Source of the DNA: Winogradskya humida | GTDB taxonomy: Bacteria; Actinomycetota; Actinomycetes; Mycobacteriales; Micromonosporaceae | DNA length: 64,000 bases | Direction: 5' to 3' | Assembly (NCBI RefSeq): GCF_016862215.1 | Contig: NZ_BOMN01000031.1 | Coordinates: 84,984-148,983 of the forward strand | Part shown: positions 15,967 through 23,557 of the stretch, piece after piece | Position numbering within the stretch: the first letter of the stretch is position 1 | Layout of the letters: each line of letters begins with the position of its first letter | Translations under genes and position numbers: made by a program | Notes under the pieces: model-generated | Databases searched by the model: none | Seen by the model: only the letters and a program-made list of their open reading frames with translations | What the model was told of the DNA's origin: nothing

Positions 15967-18330
15967 CTAGTGGCGGGGTGGGAGGTGGGTGAGGACTGTG
16001 TCCAGGACGTGGACGGCTTTTGGTTTGTCCAGGGGGTTGTTGCCGTTGCCGCATTTGGGGGATTGGACGCAGGAGGGGCAGCCGGTTTCGCAGGTGCAGG
16101 AGGCGATGGCCTCGCGGGTGGCGCTCAGCCAGGCTGTGGCTGTGGCGTAGGCGCGTTCGGCGAAGCCGGCGCCGCCCGGGTGGCCGTCGTAGACGAAGAC
16201 GGTGGGGCTTTCGGTGTCCTGGTGGTTGGCGGTGGAGAGGCCGCCGATGTCCCAGCGGTCGCAGGTGGCCATGAGGGGGAGGAGGCCGATGGCGGCGTGT
16301 TCCGCGGCGTGGAGGGCGCCGGGGATGTCCGGGGGTTCGACGCCTGCTTTGAGGAGGGCGTCGGGGGTGATGGTGAACCAGACGGCGACCGTGCGGAGTT
16401 GGCGGGTGGGGAGGTTGAGGGGGCGGGTGTCGATGATCTCGCCGGTGGCTATGCGGCGGCGTTGGTAGGAGACGACCTGGTTGGTGACGTCGACGTCGCC
16501 GACGAAGAGGCTGACCGGGCCGGCGTCGACCCGTTCCCTGATCGCGACGACGGACAGGTCGGTGACGTCGCGGGCGTGGGTGGACCAGTCGGGGTTGGCG
16601 GGGTGGACCAGGGCTACGGCGTCGTCCAGGTCGAGGTTGTCCACCACGTAGGTGACGCCCTGGTGCAGGTAGACCGCGCCGGTGTGGAGCATGACGTGCG
16701 AGGAGCCCTCGTCGACCGTGCCCAGCAGGCGGCCCGTGGACCTCTCGACCACGGCGATGGGGCCGCCGCCGGTGCCGCGCAGGTCGACGTCGGGGCGGCC
16801 CTGGTGGGTCCAGTACCAGCCGGACGGGCGTTTGCGCAGGGCGCCGGAGGCGGTCAGCGCTTCGACTGCCAGGCGGGCCGGTTCGCCGCCGAAGAGGTCG
16901 AGGTCTGCGGGGCGCAGGGGGGCCTCGGATGCCGCGGAGCAGAGTTGCGGGCCGAGGACGTACGGGTTGGTGGGGTCGAAGACCGTTGCCTCGACGGGAC
17001 GGCCGAAGAGTGCCTCGGGGTGGTGCACGAGGTAGGTGTCGAGGGGGTCGTCCCGGGCTATCAGGACCGCGAGGGCCTCGCCGCCGGCCCGGCCCGCGCG
17101 GCCCGCCTGCTGCCACAGGGAGGCGCGGGTGCCGGGGTAGCCGCAGATGAGTACGGCGTCCAGCCCGACGAGGTCGACGCCGAGTTCGAGGGCGTTCGTG
17201 GACGCGAGGGCGAGCAGTTCGCCCGAGAGCAGGGCCCGTTCGATGGCGCGGCGGTCCTCCCTGAGGTAACCGGCCCGGTATGCCGCGACGCGTTTGCCCA
17301 GGCCCGGCACCGCCTCGTCGAGCGAGCGGTGGGTCATCGACGCGACGACCTCGGCGCCGCGGCGGGAGCGGACGAAGGCGAGCGTGCGGGTGCCCGACAC
17401 GACCGCGTCGGTCAGGAGGTCCGCCGTCTCGCTCAGTGCCGACCGGCGGGTCGGGGGCAGGTCGGGATCTTCGTGGGGCACCAGCGGGGGCTCCCAGAGG
17501 GCGAACGTCACGGCCCCGCGCGGCGACGCGTCCTCGGTCACCGCGGTTACGGGCAGGCCGGTCAGCCGGGACGCCGCGCCGGCCGGGTCGCCCGAGGTGG
17601 CCGAGGCCAGCACGAAGGTCGGGTTGCCGCCGTACTGGGCGGCCAGGCGGCGCAGACGGCGCAGGACGTGGGAGACGTGCGAGCCGAAGACTCCCCGGTA
17701 GGTGTGGCACTCGTCGATCACGACGTACGAGAGGCGGCGCAGGAAGACGGCCCATTTGGCGTGGGCCGGCAGCAGGGCGTGGTGGAGCATGTCGGGGTTG
17801 GTGAGCACGAAGCGTGAGTGCTCGCGGATCCACTCGCGCTCCTCGCGCTGGGTGTCACCGTCGTATGTGGCCGGCCGGACACCGTCGAGGTCCAGCCGGG
17901 CGACGGCTCGTAGCTGGTCGGCGGCGAGGGCCTTGGTGGGGGAGAGGTACAGCACGGTCGCCCGGGGATCGTTCAGGAGTCTGCTCAAAGCAGGCATCTG
18001 GTACGCGAGAGACTTGCCGGACGCCGTCCCCGTGGCGATGACGACGTTGTGACCGCTGTGGGCGTACGCGGCAGCTGTGGCCTGATGCTCCCAGGGCTCG
18101 AAGCCGTAAGCCTCCCGCAGGGCAGCGGGCACCCACTCGGGCCAGGGTGCCGTTCGCCCGGTCCGGGCCGCGACCCGCTCGACATGCGTGACCGGTGATT
18201 CGTCGCGTGACGAGCGTCCGGCCCGCAGCCGATGCAACAGATCAGCGGCGTCGAGAGGCGGCGCGAGAGACGGTCCGGGGGTGGCCGATCCGCTGCGTGC
18301 GGCGGGGATGCCGGGGACGGTCGTGGTCAC
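15967..18330 (-). CDS. DEAD/DEAH-box helicase with DUF1998-type C-terminal metal site (helicase/secretion neighbourhood)
   Basis: This superfamily 2 helicase of about 787 residues is homologous to Rv3649 and YprA/MrfA-type enzymes. Walker A/motif I is ATGTASGKSLAYQMPAL, motif II is VIDECHTYRG, motif III is LASATSG and motif VI is QQAGRAGRAG. The C-terminus has four cysteines (CTCETGCPSC), a zinc-binding site of the DUF1998 group, which repairs mitomycin-type damage in Bacillus. The GTG at 18330 (VTTTVPGIPAARSG) is chosen because longer frames run into the divergent bldG promoter. It lies convergent to the tad operon, as in other actinobacteria. Confidence 0.9.
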   Translation of the reverse strand: MTTTVPGIPAARSGSATPGPSLAPPLDAADLLHRLRAGRSSRDESPVTHVERVAARTGRTAPWPEWVPAALREAYGFEPWEHQATAAAYAHSGHNVVIATGTASGKSLAYQMPALSRLLNDPRATVLYLSPTKALAADQLRAVARLDLDGVRPATYDGDTQREEREWIREHSRFVLTNPDMLHHALLPAHAKWAVFLRRLSYVVIDECHTYRGVFGSHVSHVLRRLRRLAAQYGGNPTFVLASATSGDPAGAASRLTGLPVTAVTEDASPRGAVTFALWEPPLVPHEDPDLPPTRRSALSETADLLTDAVVSGTRTLAFVRSRRGAEVVASMTHRSLDEAVPGLGKRVAAYRAGYLREDRRAIERALLSGELLALASTNALELGVDLVGLDAVLICGYPGTRASLWQQAGRAGRAGGEALAVLIARDDPLDTYLVHHPEALFGRPVEATVFDPTNPYVLGPQLCSAASEAPLRPADLDLFGGEPARLAVEALTASGALRKRPSGWYWTHQGRPDVDLRGTGGGPIAVVERSTGRLLGTVDEGSSHVMLHTGAVYLHQGVTYVVDNLDLDDAVALVHPANPDWSTHARDVTDLSVVAIRERVDAGPVSLFVGDVDVTNQVVSYQRRRIATGEIIDTRPLNLPTRQLRTVAVWFTITPDALLKAGVEPPDIPGALHAAEHAAIGLLPLMATCDRWDIGGLSTANHQDTESPTVFVYDGHPGGAGFAERAYATATAWLSATREAIASCTCETGCPSCVQSPKCGNGNNPLDKPKAVHVLDTVLTHLPPRH

Positions 18331-18472
18331 GCGTGAACTCTGACACCGGTATGGCGGGAACCCCAAACGGGTACGACGGAGGGTGCGACGCGCCGGGCAA
18401 TGACGGCCGGTGGTTAGATTCGCTGGGGAGATCGGCCCCCCGAGAGCATGTGGCACGGAGGGAGGAGGACCG

Positions 18473-18844
18473 ATGGAGCTGTCGCTGACGACCCGGACAG
18501 TCGGCGAGCACACGGTGCTCGACGTCGGCGGTGAGGTGGATGTTTACACGGCACCGCGCCTGCGTGAACGGCTCGTGGAGCTGGTCGACGGCGGTTCGCG
18601 GCATGTCGTGGTGGACCTCGCGCGCGTCGATTTCCTGGATTCCACCGGCCTGGGCGTGCTGGTCGGCGCGCTCAAGCGGTTGCGTGCCGCCAATGGCACG
18701 TTCGGCCTGGTCTGCGCCAAGGAACCGTTGCTGAAGATTTTCCGGATCACCGCGCTCGACCAGGTGTTCCCGATCTATTCCTCCGTCGAAGCGGCTATCT
18801 CGACGTCGTCCGGCGAACGCGACGACAACCCTCCGACGGCGTGA
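18473..18844 (+). CDS. bldG: BldG-type anti-sigma factor antagonist
   Basis: This 123-residue STAS protein contains FLDSTGLG, which puts the phosphoacceptor serine at position 57, as in Streptomyces BldG. The start ATG 18473 has GGAGGGAGGAGG upstream. The divergent helicase on one side, an RsbW-like kinase overlapping its stop and hppA beyond reproduce the Streptomyces bldG locus. There BldG controls morphological differentiation and stress sigma factors by partner switching. Control of development here is inference from orthology. Confidence 0.92.
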   Translation: MELSLTTRTVGEHTVLDVGGEVDVYTAPRLRERLVELVDGGSRHVVVDLARVDFLDSTGLGVLVGALKRLRAANGTFGLVCAKEPLLKIFRITALDQVFPIYSSVEAAISTSSGERDDNPPTA

Positions 18845-19281
18845 TGGCGACGGTACGGCTGTCCTTCTCGCCGGCTCCTGTGCACGTGCGCACTGCCCGT
18901 CTGGTCGGTGTCGCGGTGGCCCGGCGCGCGGGGGTGGCCGAGGAATTGCTGGACGAGGTGCGCCTCGCGATCGGTGAGGCCTGCACCAGGGCCGTCGCGC
19001 TGCACAACCAGTACCGCATCCCGGATCTGGTCATGGTGGAGATGTCGGACTCGGACTCGTACATGGTGCGGGTGATCGATCGTGCCCCGATCGAGGCGAG
19101 CATCGGCCTGACCAAGTTGCCGCCCGACGAGCTGGCCGCCGAGTCGCTCACGGACGAGGCGCTGACCACCGGTGTCGGCTTTGCCCTGCTCGCCGGATTT
19201 GTCGACGATCTCCAGGTCCGCCCGGTTGATGAGGGCGCCGGCACCGAGGTCCGCATGGTCTGGCCCGTCCACCGTCGCTGA
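18844..19281 (+). CDS. RsbW-like anti-sigma factor / serine kinase (HATPase_c)
   Basis: This 145-residue protein starts with ATG 18844, sharing a base with the bldG stop (TGATG). It has the GHKL ATPase fold. The N-box EVRLAIGEACTRAV is present, but the usual asparagine is replaced (EACTRA rather than EAVxNA). The G1 region is weak (VIDRAPIE), and a VGFALLAGFVDDLQV G2-like segment follows. It is orthologous in position to the anti-sigma protein ApgA encoded after Streptomyces bldG. It probably sequesters a sigma factor and binds BldG; kinase activity is uncertain because of the altered N-box. Confidence 0.88.
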   Translation: MATVRLSFSPAPVHVRTARLVGVAVARRAGVAEELLDEVRLAIGEACTRAVALHNQYRIPDLVMVEMSDSDSYMVRVIDRAPIEASIGLTKLPPDELAAESLTDEALTTGVGFALLAGFVDDLQVRPVDEGAGTEVRMVWPVHRR

Positions 19282-19616
19282 AGGCCCGCCAAAGCTCGTC
19301 GAAAAAGCTAAAGCGAACCGCTCAGCGCAAAAAGGACACCGTCCGGCGCAAGCGGTGGGTAAACGCTGCCCGGGGCCGGGAGCTTAAAGGCTGTCTGACC
19401 TGGACGCCAACCGCTGACACAGCGAAGAACATCACCACGCCGTGGGCCTAAGATATGTGACCATCACCACGTTCTCCCGTTACAGTACGCCAGTAATCAG
19501 CTACTGCTCCCTGGGTGCCGCACCCCGCGGGACCTGGTTCGTCGTCTCCCCGTCCAGGGGATGCGCCGAGCAGTCTCGTCCGCTGTTCGGTGCGTACGGT
19601 GCACAGGAGGACATTG
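19282..19616 (+). other. Intergenic region upstream of hppA
   Basis: There is no convincing gene in this 335-base gap. It must hold the hppA promoter and leader. The AGGAGG at 19605-19610 is the hppA ribosome binding site. I saw no riboswitch I can name and no strong terminator. Confidence 0.6.
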
Positions 19617-21983
19617 ATGTCCGGAAGCTCCACTATTCTCGCCGCGGAAAGCGGTGCGGTCTCTCTCTCCGGTTCTAACGTCACATTCGTCATCGTCGCG
19701 CTTGTGTTCGCGCTCGTAGCGCTCGCATTCGCCGCGATTTTCGTGCAATCGGTGCTCAAGGCCGGTCGCGGCACCACCTCCATGCAGGAGATCGCCGGTG
19801 CCGTGCAGGAGGGCGCGTCCGCGTACCTTCTCCGGCAGTTCAGGACGCTGGCGATCTTCGTCGTCATCGCGGTGGTGCTGCTGTTCCTGCTGCCGGTGCA
19901 CGGTTCCGGCGACAACGAGACCATGGTCAAGATCGGCCGGTCGCTGTTCTTCATCGTCGGCGCCGTCTTCAGCTCGTTCATCGGTGGTGCCGGCATGGCG
20001 CTGGCGACGCGGGCGAACGTACGGGTGGCAGCAGCCGCCAGCGAGACGGGCGGCCGCGAGAAGGCGATGGGTATCGCGTTCCGCACCGGCGGCGTGGTCG
20101 GCTTCCTCACCGTCGGCCTCGGGCTGGCCGGTGGCGCGCTGGTCGTGCTGATCTACCGCGGTGATGCCCCGACGGTGCTCGAGGGCTTCGGCTTCGGTGC
20201 CGCGCTGCTCGCGATGTTCATGCGGGTCGGCGGCGGCATCTTCACCAAGGCCGCTGACGTGGGCGCGGACCTGGTGGGCAAGGTGGAGAAGGGCATTCCC
20301 GAGGACGACCCGCGCAACGCGGCGACGATCGCCGACAACGTGGGCGACAACGTCGGTGACTGTGCCGGTATGGCTGCCGACCTCTTCGAGTCGTACGCGG
20401 TCACCCTGGTGGCGGCCCTGATCCTGGGCCAGGCGGCGTTCGGCCAGGACGGCCTGATCTTCCCGCTGATCATCTCGACGGTCGGCGTGGTCATCGCGAT
20501 CGTGGGTGTCTTCATCACCCGGCTGCGAGCGTCGGACCGCAACGGACTGACCGCTATCAACCGGGCGTTCTACATCTCCGCGGTGCTGAGCGCGGTCATC
20601 GTGGCGATCATCAGCTTCCTGTACCTGCCGGACAGCTTCGCCGGCTTCAACGACTCGTCACTGGACGCCGGGGTGGTCGCCAGCGGCCGCAACCCGCAGC
20701 TCGTGGCGATCGGCGCGGTCGTCATCGGCATCGTGCTCGCCGCCGCGATCCAGGCGCTGACCGGATACTTCACCGAGGTCGAGCGGCGTCCGGTCCAGGA
20801 CATCGGCAAGTCCTCGCAGACCGGCGCGGCCACCGTCGTGCTGGCAGGCATCAGCATCGGGCTCGAATCAGCCGTCTACTCGGCGCTGCTGATCGGTGCC
20901 GGTGTGTACGGTGCGTTCCTGCTGGGCGGCTCGTCCATCACGTTGTCGCTCTTCGCGGTCGCGCTCGCCGGCACCGGCCTGCTGACCACGGTCGGCGTGA
21001 TCGTGGCCATGGACACGTTCGGGCCGATCTCCGACAACGCTCAGGGCATCGCGGAGATGTCCGGCGACGTCGACGAGCGCGGGGCGCAGATCCTGACCGA
21101 GCTCGACGCGGTCGGCAACACCACGAAGGCGATCACCAAGGGCATCGCGATCGCGACCGCCGTACTAGCCGCGACCGCGCTCTTCGGGTCGTACACGAAC
21201 ACGCTCTCGAGCTCGCTGGCCGACGCCGGGCTCCAGCCCGACCAGATCGGGCTGGAGATCCTCAACCTGCTCAACATCTCCAACCCGCGCAACCTGGTCG
21301 GCCTGCTGATCGGCGCCGCGGTGGTCTTCCTCTTCTCAGGCCTGGCCATCAACGCCGTCTCCCGCTCGGCGGGCGCGGTTGTCATGGAGGTACGCCGCCA
21401 GTTCCGCGAATTCCCCGGCATCATGGACTATTCGCAACGCCCCGAGTACGGCCGGGTCGTCGACATCTGCACCCGCGACGCCCAGCGTGAGCTGCTCACC
21501 CCGGGCCTGCTCGCGATCATGGCACCGATCGCGGTGGGCTTCGGCCTGGGCGCCGGCGCGCTGGCCTCCTACCTAGCCGGAGCCATCGGCGCGGGAACGC
21601 TGATGGCGGTCTTCCTGGCCAACTCCGGTGGCGCGTGGGACAACGCCAAGAAGCTGGTCGAGGACGGCGCGTACGGCGGCAAGGGCTCCGACGCCCACGC
21701 CGCGACGGTCATCGGCGACACCGTCGGTGACCCGTTCAAGGACACCGCCGGCCCGGCCATCAACCCGCTGCTCAAGGTGATGAACCTGGTCTCGCTGCTG
21801 ATCGCGCCCGCGGTCGTGGCGTGGAGCATCGGCACCGACCGGAACACCCCGCTGCGGGTCAGCATCGCGGTCATCGCGGCGCTGATCATCGTGGCGGCCG
21901 TCGTGTGGAGCAAGCGTAAGCCGATCTCGATGGGTGAGGAGCCGTCCGCGGCCGAGCCCGAGAGCAAGCGGGTGAGTGCCTGA
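19617..21983 (+). CDS. hppA: Membrane-bound proton-translocating pyrophosphatase
   Basis: This 788-residue protein with about 16 membrane helices hydrolyses pyrophosphate and pumps protons across the cytoplasmic membrane. The substrate-binding acidic motifs DNVGDNVGDCAGMAADLFE and DTVGDPFKDTAGPAINPLLK are intact, as is GPISDNAQGIAEMSG. The sequence GNTTKAITKG carries lysine at the position that distinguishes potassium-independent enzymes (alanine in the potassium-dependent class). The ATG at 19617 is six bases after a perfect AGGAGG; longer frames are not supported. A hairpin at 22002 terminates the gene. Its place next to bldG matches Streptomyces. Confidence 0.97.
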   Translation: MSGSSTILAAESGAVSLSGSNVTFVIVALVFALVALAFAAIFVQSVLKAGRGTTSMQEIAGAVQEGASAYLLRQFRTLAIFVVIAVVLLFLLPVHGSGDNETMVKIGRSLFFIVGAVFSSFIGGAGMALATRANVRVAAAASETGGREKAMGIAFRTGGVVGFLTVGLGLAGGALVVLIYRGDAPTVLEGFGFGAALLAMFMRVGGGIFTKAADVGADLVGKVEKGIPEDDPRNAATIADNVGDNVGDCAGMAADLFESYAVTLVAALILGQAAFGQDGLIFPLIISTVGVVIAIVGVFITRLRASDRNGLTAINRAFYISAVLSAVIVAIISFLYLPDSFAGFNDSSLDAGVVASGRNPQLVAIGAVVIGIVLAAAIQALTGYFTEVERRPVQDIGKSSQTGAATVVLAGISIGLESAVYSALLIGAGVYGAFLLGGSSITLSLFAVALAGTGLLTTVGVIVAMDTFGPISDNAQGIAEMSGDVDERGAQILTELDAVGNTTKAITKGIAIATAVLAATALFGSYTNTLSSSLADAGLQPDQIGLEILNLLNISNPRNLVGLLIGAAVVFLFSGLAINAVSRSAGAVVMEVRRQFREFPGIMDYSQRPEYGRVVDICTRDAQRELLTPGLLAIMAPIAVGFGLGAGALASYLAGAIGAGTLMAVFLANSGGAWDNAKKLVEDGAYGGKGSDAHAATVIGDTVGDPFKDTAGPAINPLLKVMNLVSLLIAPAVVAWSIGTDRNTPLRVSIAVIAALIIVAAVVWSKRKPISMGEEPSAAEPESKRVSA

Positions 21984-22001
21984 CCGGAAAGCGGTCTATG
22001 T

Positions 22002-22027
22002 GGGCACCCGGCACTCGCCGGGTGCCC
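22002..22027 (+). terminator. Hairpin terminator after hppA
   Basis: A perfect 11-bp stem, GGGCACCCGGC with its complement, closes a four-base loop 18 bases after the hppA stop. Confidence 0.8.
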
Positions 22028-22058
22028 TCGGCCACTTCTTGCCCGTACGCTGCAAACC

Positions 22059-22589
22059 ATGCGCACGGCCCGCACCATCCCCCTACTCCTCGTTTGTTCC
22101 ATCGTCGTGACGCTGGGTGCCTGTTCGAGCGGTCCGGCACCCCGCGCGTGGGCCGCCGCGGTCTGCCAGGTGCTGGCGCCGTGGCGATCCGAGATAGGCA
22201 CCCTCACGACCCGCACCCAGCAGCAGATGACCGCGGAGACGACCCCCGCACAGGCGAAGGAAAACCTGACCCGGCTCTTCGGTGGCGCCGAGGACGCGAG
22301 CGAGAAGGCCCGCGCCGGTGTTGAGAAGGCAGGCGTGCCCGATGTCGACGCCGGCAAGACCGTCTCGGAGAGTTTCCTCGCTTCGCTCAGCGCGATGCGC
22401 GATTCTTACGGTCGTGCCAAGACCGGCATAGAAGCCCTGGCCATCAGCCCGGCGAAAGACTTCTACACCAAGGTGGGCACGGTTGTGCAGACCCTGAACT
22501 CGGAGTACGCGGCCAGCGAGCTCGACACCAGCAATCTGGCGTCGGTGGAGCTCAAGGACGCGTTCGACGAAGCGCCCGAATGTAGATGA
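22059..22589 (+). CDS. Putative lipoprotein of unknown function
   Basis: This 176-residue protein has an N-terminal lipoprotein signal (TIPLLLVCSIVVTLGACSSG; lipobox LGAC) that would anchor it to the outer face of the membrane. The mature part is helical, with a conserved-looking SFLASLSAMRDSYGRAKTGI stretch and two further cysteines (VCQ near the start and the C-terminal ECR), which may form a disulfide. It sits between hppA and a conserved hypothetical upstream of topA. I do not recognise a functional family. Confidence 0.78.
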   Translation: MRTARTIPLLLVCSIVVTLGACSSGPAPRAWAAAVCQVLAPWRSEIGTLTTRTQQQMTAETTPAQAKENLTRLFGGAEDASEKARAGVEKAGVPDVDAGKTVSESFLASLSAMRDSYGRAKTGIEALAISPAKDFYTKVGTVVQTLNSEYAASELDTSNLASVELKDAFDEAPECR

Positions 22590-22605
22590 AAGGGCGCCGC
22601 TGACC

Positions 22606-23391
22606 ATGGCCGTGGCCGAGCCCGGGTGGCCGCTGATTCCGCGCGAGGTGCTGCCCGCGCCGGTCGAGCTCGCCCATCCGCGCAAACGGCGTACAGCCAC
22701 GCCCACGGTTCCCGGCGGCAAACAGCTGTCCGTTTTCGGCGTCGAGGCGTCCGACCCGTCGCTGGCGGATCTGGCGGGGCTGCTCGCGGGGCCGGGGACG
22801 CTGGGCAAAATGGGCGGAACCGCCCGCGTTTCGGTGCGCGTCGACGCCGCTTGGCGCGTACATGTGATGGTCCAGGAATTGGTCGGCCGGGGTCTTGTCG
22901 TCAATTGGAACCCGATCTCGGAGAACCCTCGCGAAGAGCCCGTGGCCGAACTCACGTCGGTTCCTGTGGACGAGGAGCACGACGACTCACCGACACCGGA
23001 GCCGGAACGCGTAGATAAAGAGGTGCACGAGGTCGAGCCGACCGTCGCTTTCGAGGTGCGGACGGCGTACAGCAGCAGGTTGAACGGCCTGGCACACGCC
23101 TGGCCGCCGCCGGCCGGAAAGCTTTTTCTCAACGGGCCCCGGTTGCGGTTGTGGGTTGCCGCGGCAGGAGCACCCCGCCTCCATGGGTACGCCCTCGGTC
23201 TGGATCCCGACGGGTCGCTTGACAAAGCCGTCGATGCCGCGTTGACCCGGGTGGGTCTGGCAGGCACCGTGCACGCCGGTCGCACGTACGTGATCGCAGG
23301 TCGCAGACGTTTAGCACGCCTCGCCGAACTGGTCGGTGAACGCCCCGAAGCAGCCCCCGAAAGGCTGTGGCCCGGCGGCGCGGCCGCGTGA
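22606..23391 (+). CDS. Conserved hypothetical protein upstream of topA
   Basis: This 261-residue soluble protein has no motif I can assign. The N-terminal half contains a helix-turn-helix-like stretch (VHVMVQELVGRGL). A low-complexity acidic hinge follows (EEHDDSPTPEPERVDKE), then a C-terminal alpha/beta domain ending GRTYVIAGRRRLARLAELVG. It begins 17 bases after the lipoprotein gene. Its position directly before topA matches uncharacterised genes in mycobacteria (such as Rv3647c) and Streptomyces, which suggests orthology but does not prove it. Confidence 0.75.
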   Translation: MAVAEPGWPLIPREVLPAPVELAHPRKRRTATPTVPGGKQLSVFGVEASDPSLADLAGLLAGPGTLGKMGGTARVSVRVDAAWRVHVMVQELVGRGLVVNWNPISENPREEPVAELTSVPVDEEHDDSPTPEPERVDKEVHEVEPTVAFEVRTAYSSRLNGLAHAWPPPAGKLFLNGPRLRLWVAAAGAPRLHGYALGLDPDGSLDKAVDAALTRVGLAGTVHAGRTYVIAGRRRLARLAELVGERPEAAPERLWPGGAAA

Positions 23392-23557
23392 TCTTCCCCG
23401 ATTGTGGGCGGCAAGAGGCTACGTTCCCGGTGTACGGTGTCGCCGTCGGACGCATGCTGTGGCCGGGCCGTTACCATCCGACTTCGGCCTGCCCCGGGAA
23501 TGCGAGCTTGTCTGGCGCGTTACGTTGAACGTCCGTGAGCTGAAGTTTGGGAGTGCC

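Noticed and set aside
15958..17817. 619-codon plus-strand frame opposite the helicase
   Set aside because: The opposite strand encodes all helicase motifs and the cysteine cluster; this frame is Gly/Ala/Val-rich shadow.
19282..19616. c-di-AMP or other riboswitch upstream of hppA
   Set aside because: I could not find the conserved core motifs of a known riboswitch class in the 335-base region.
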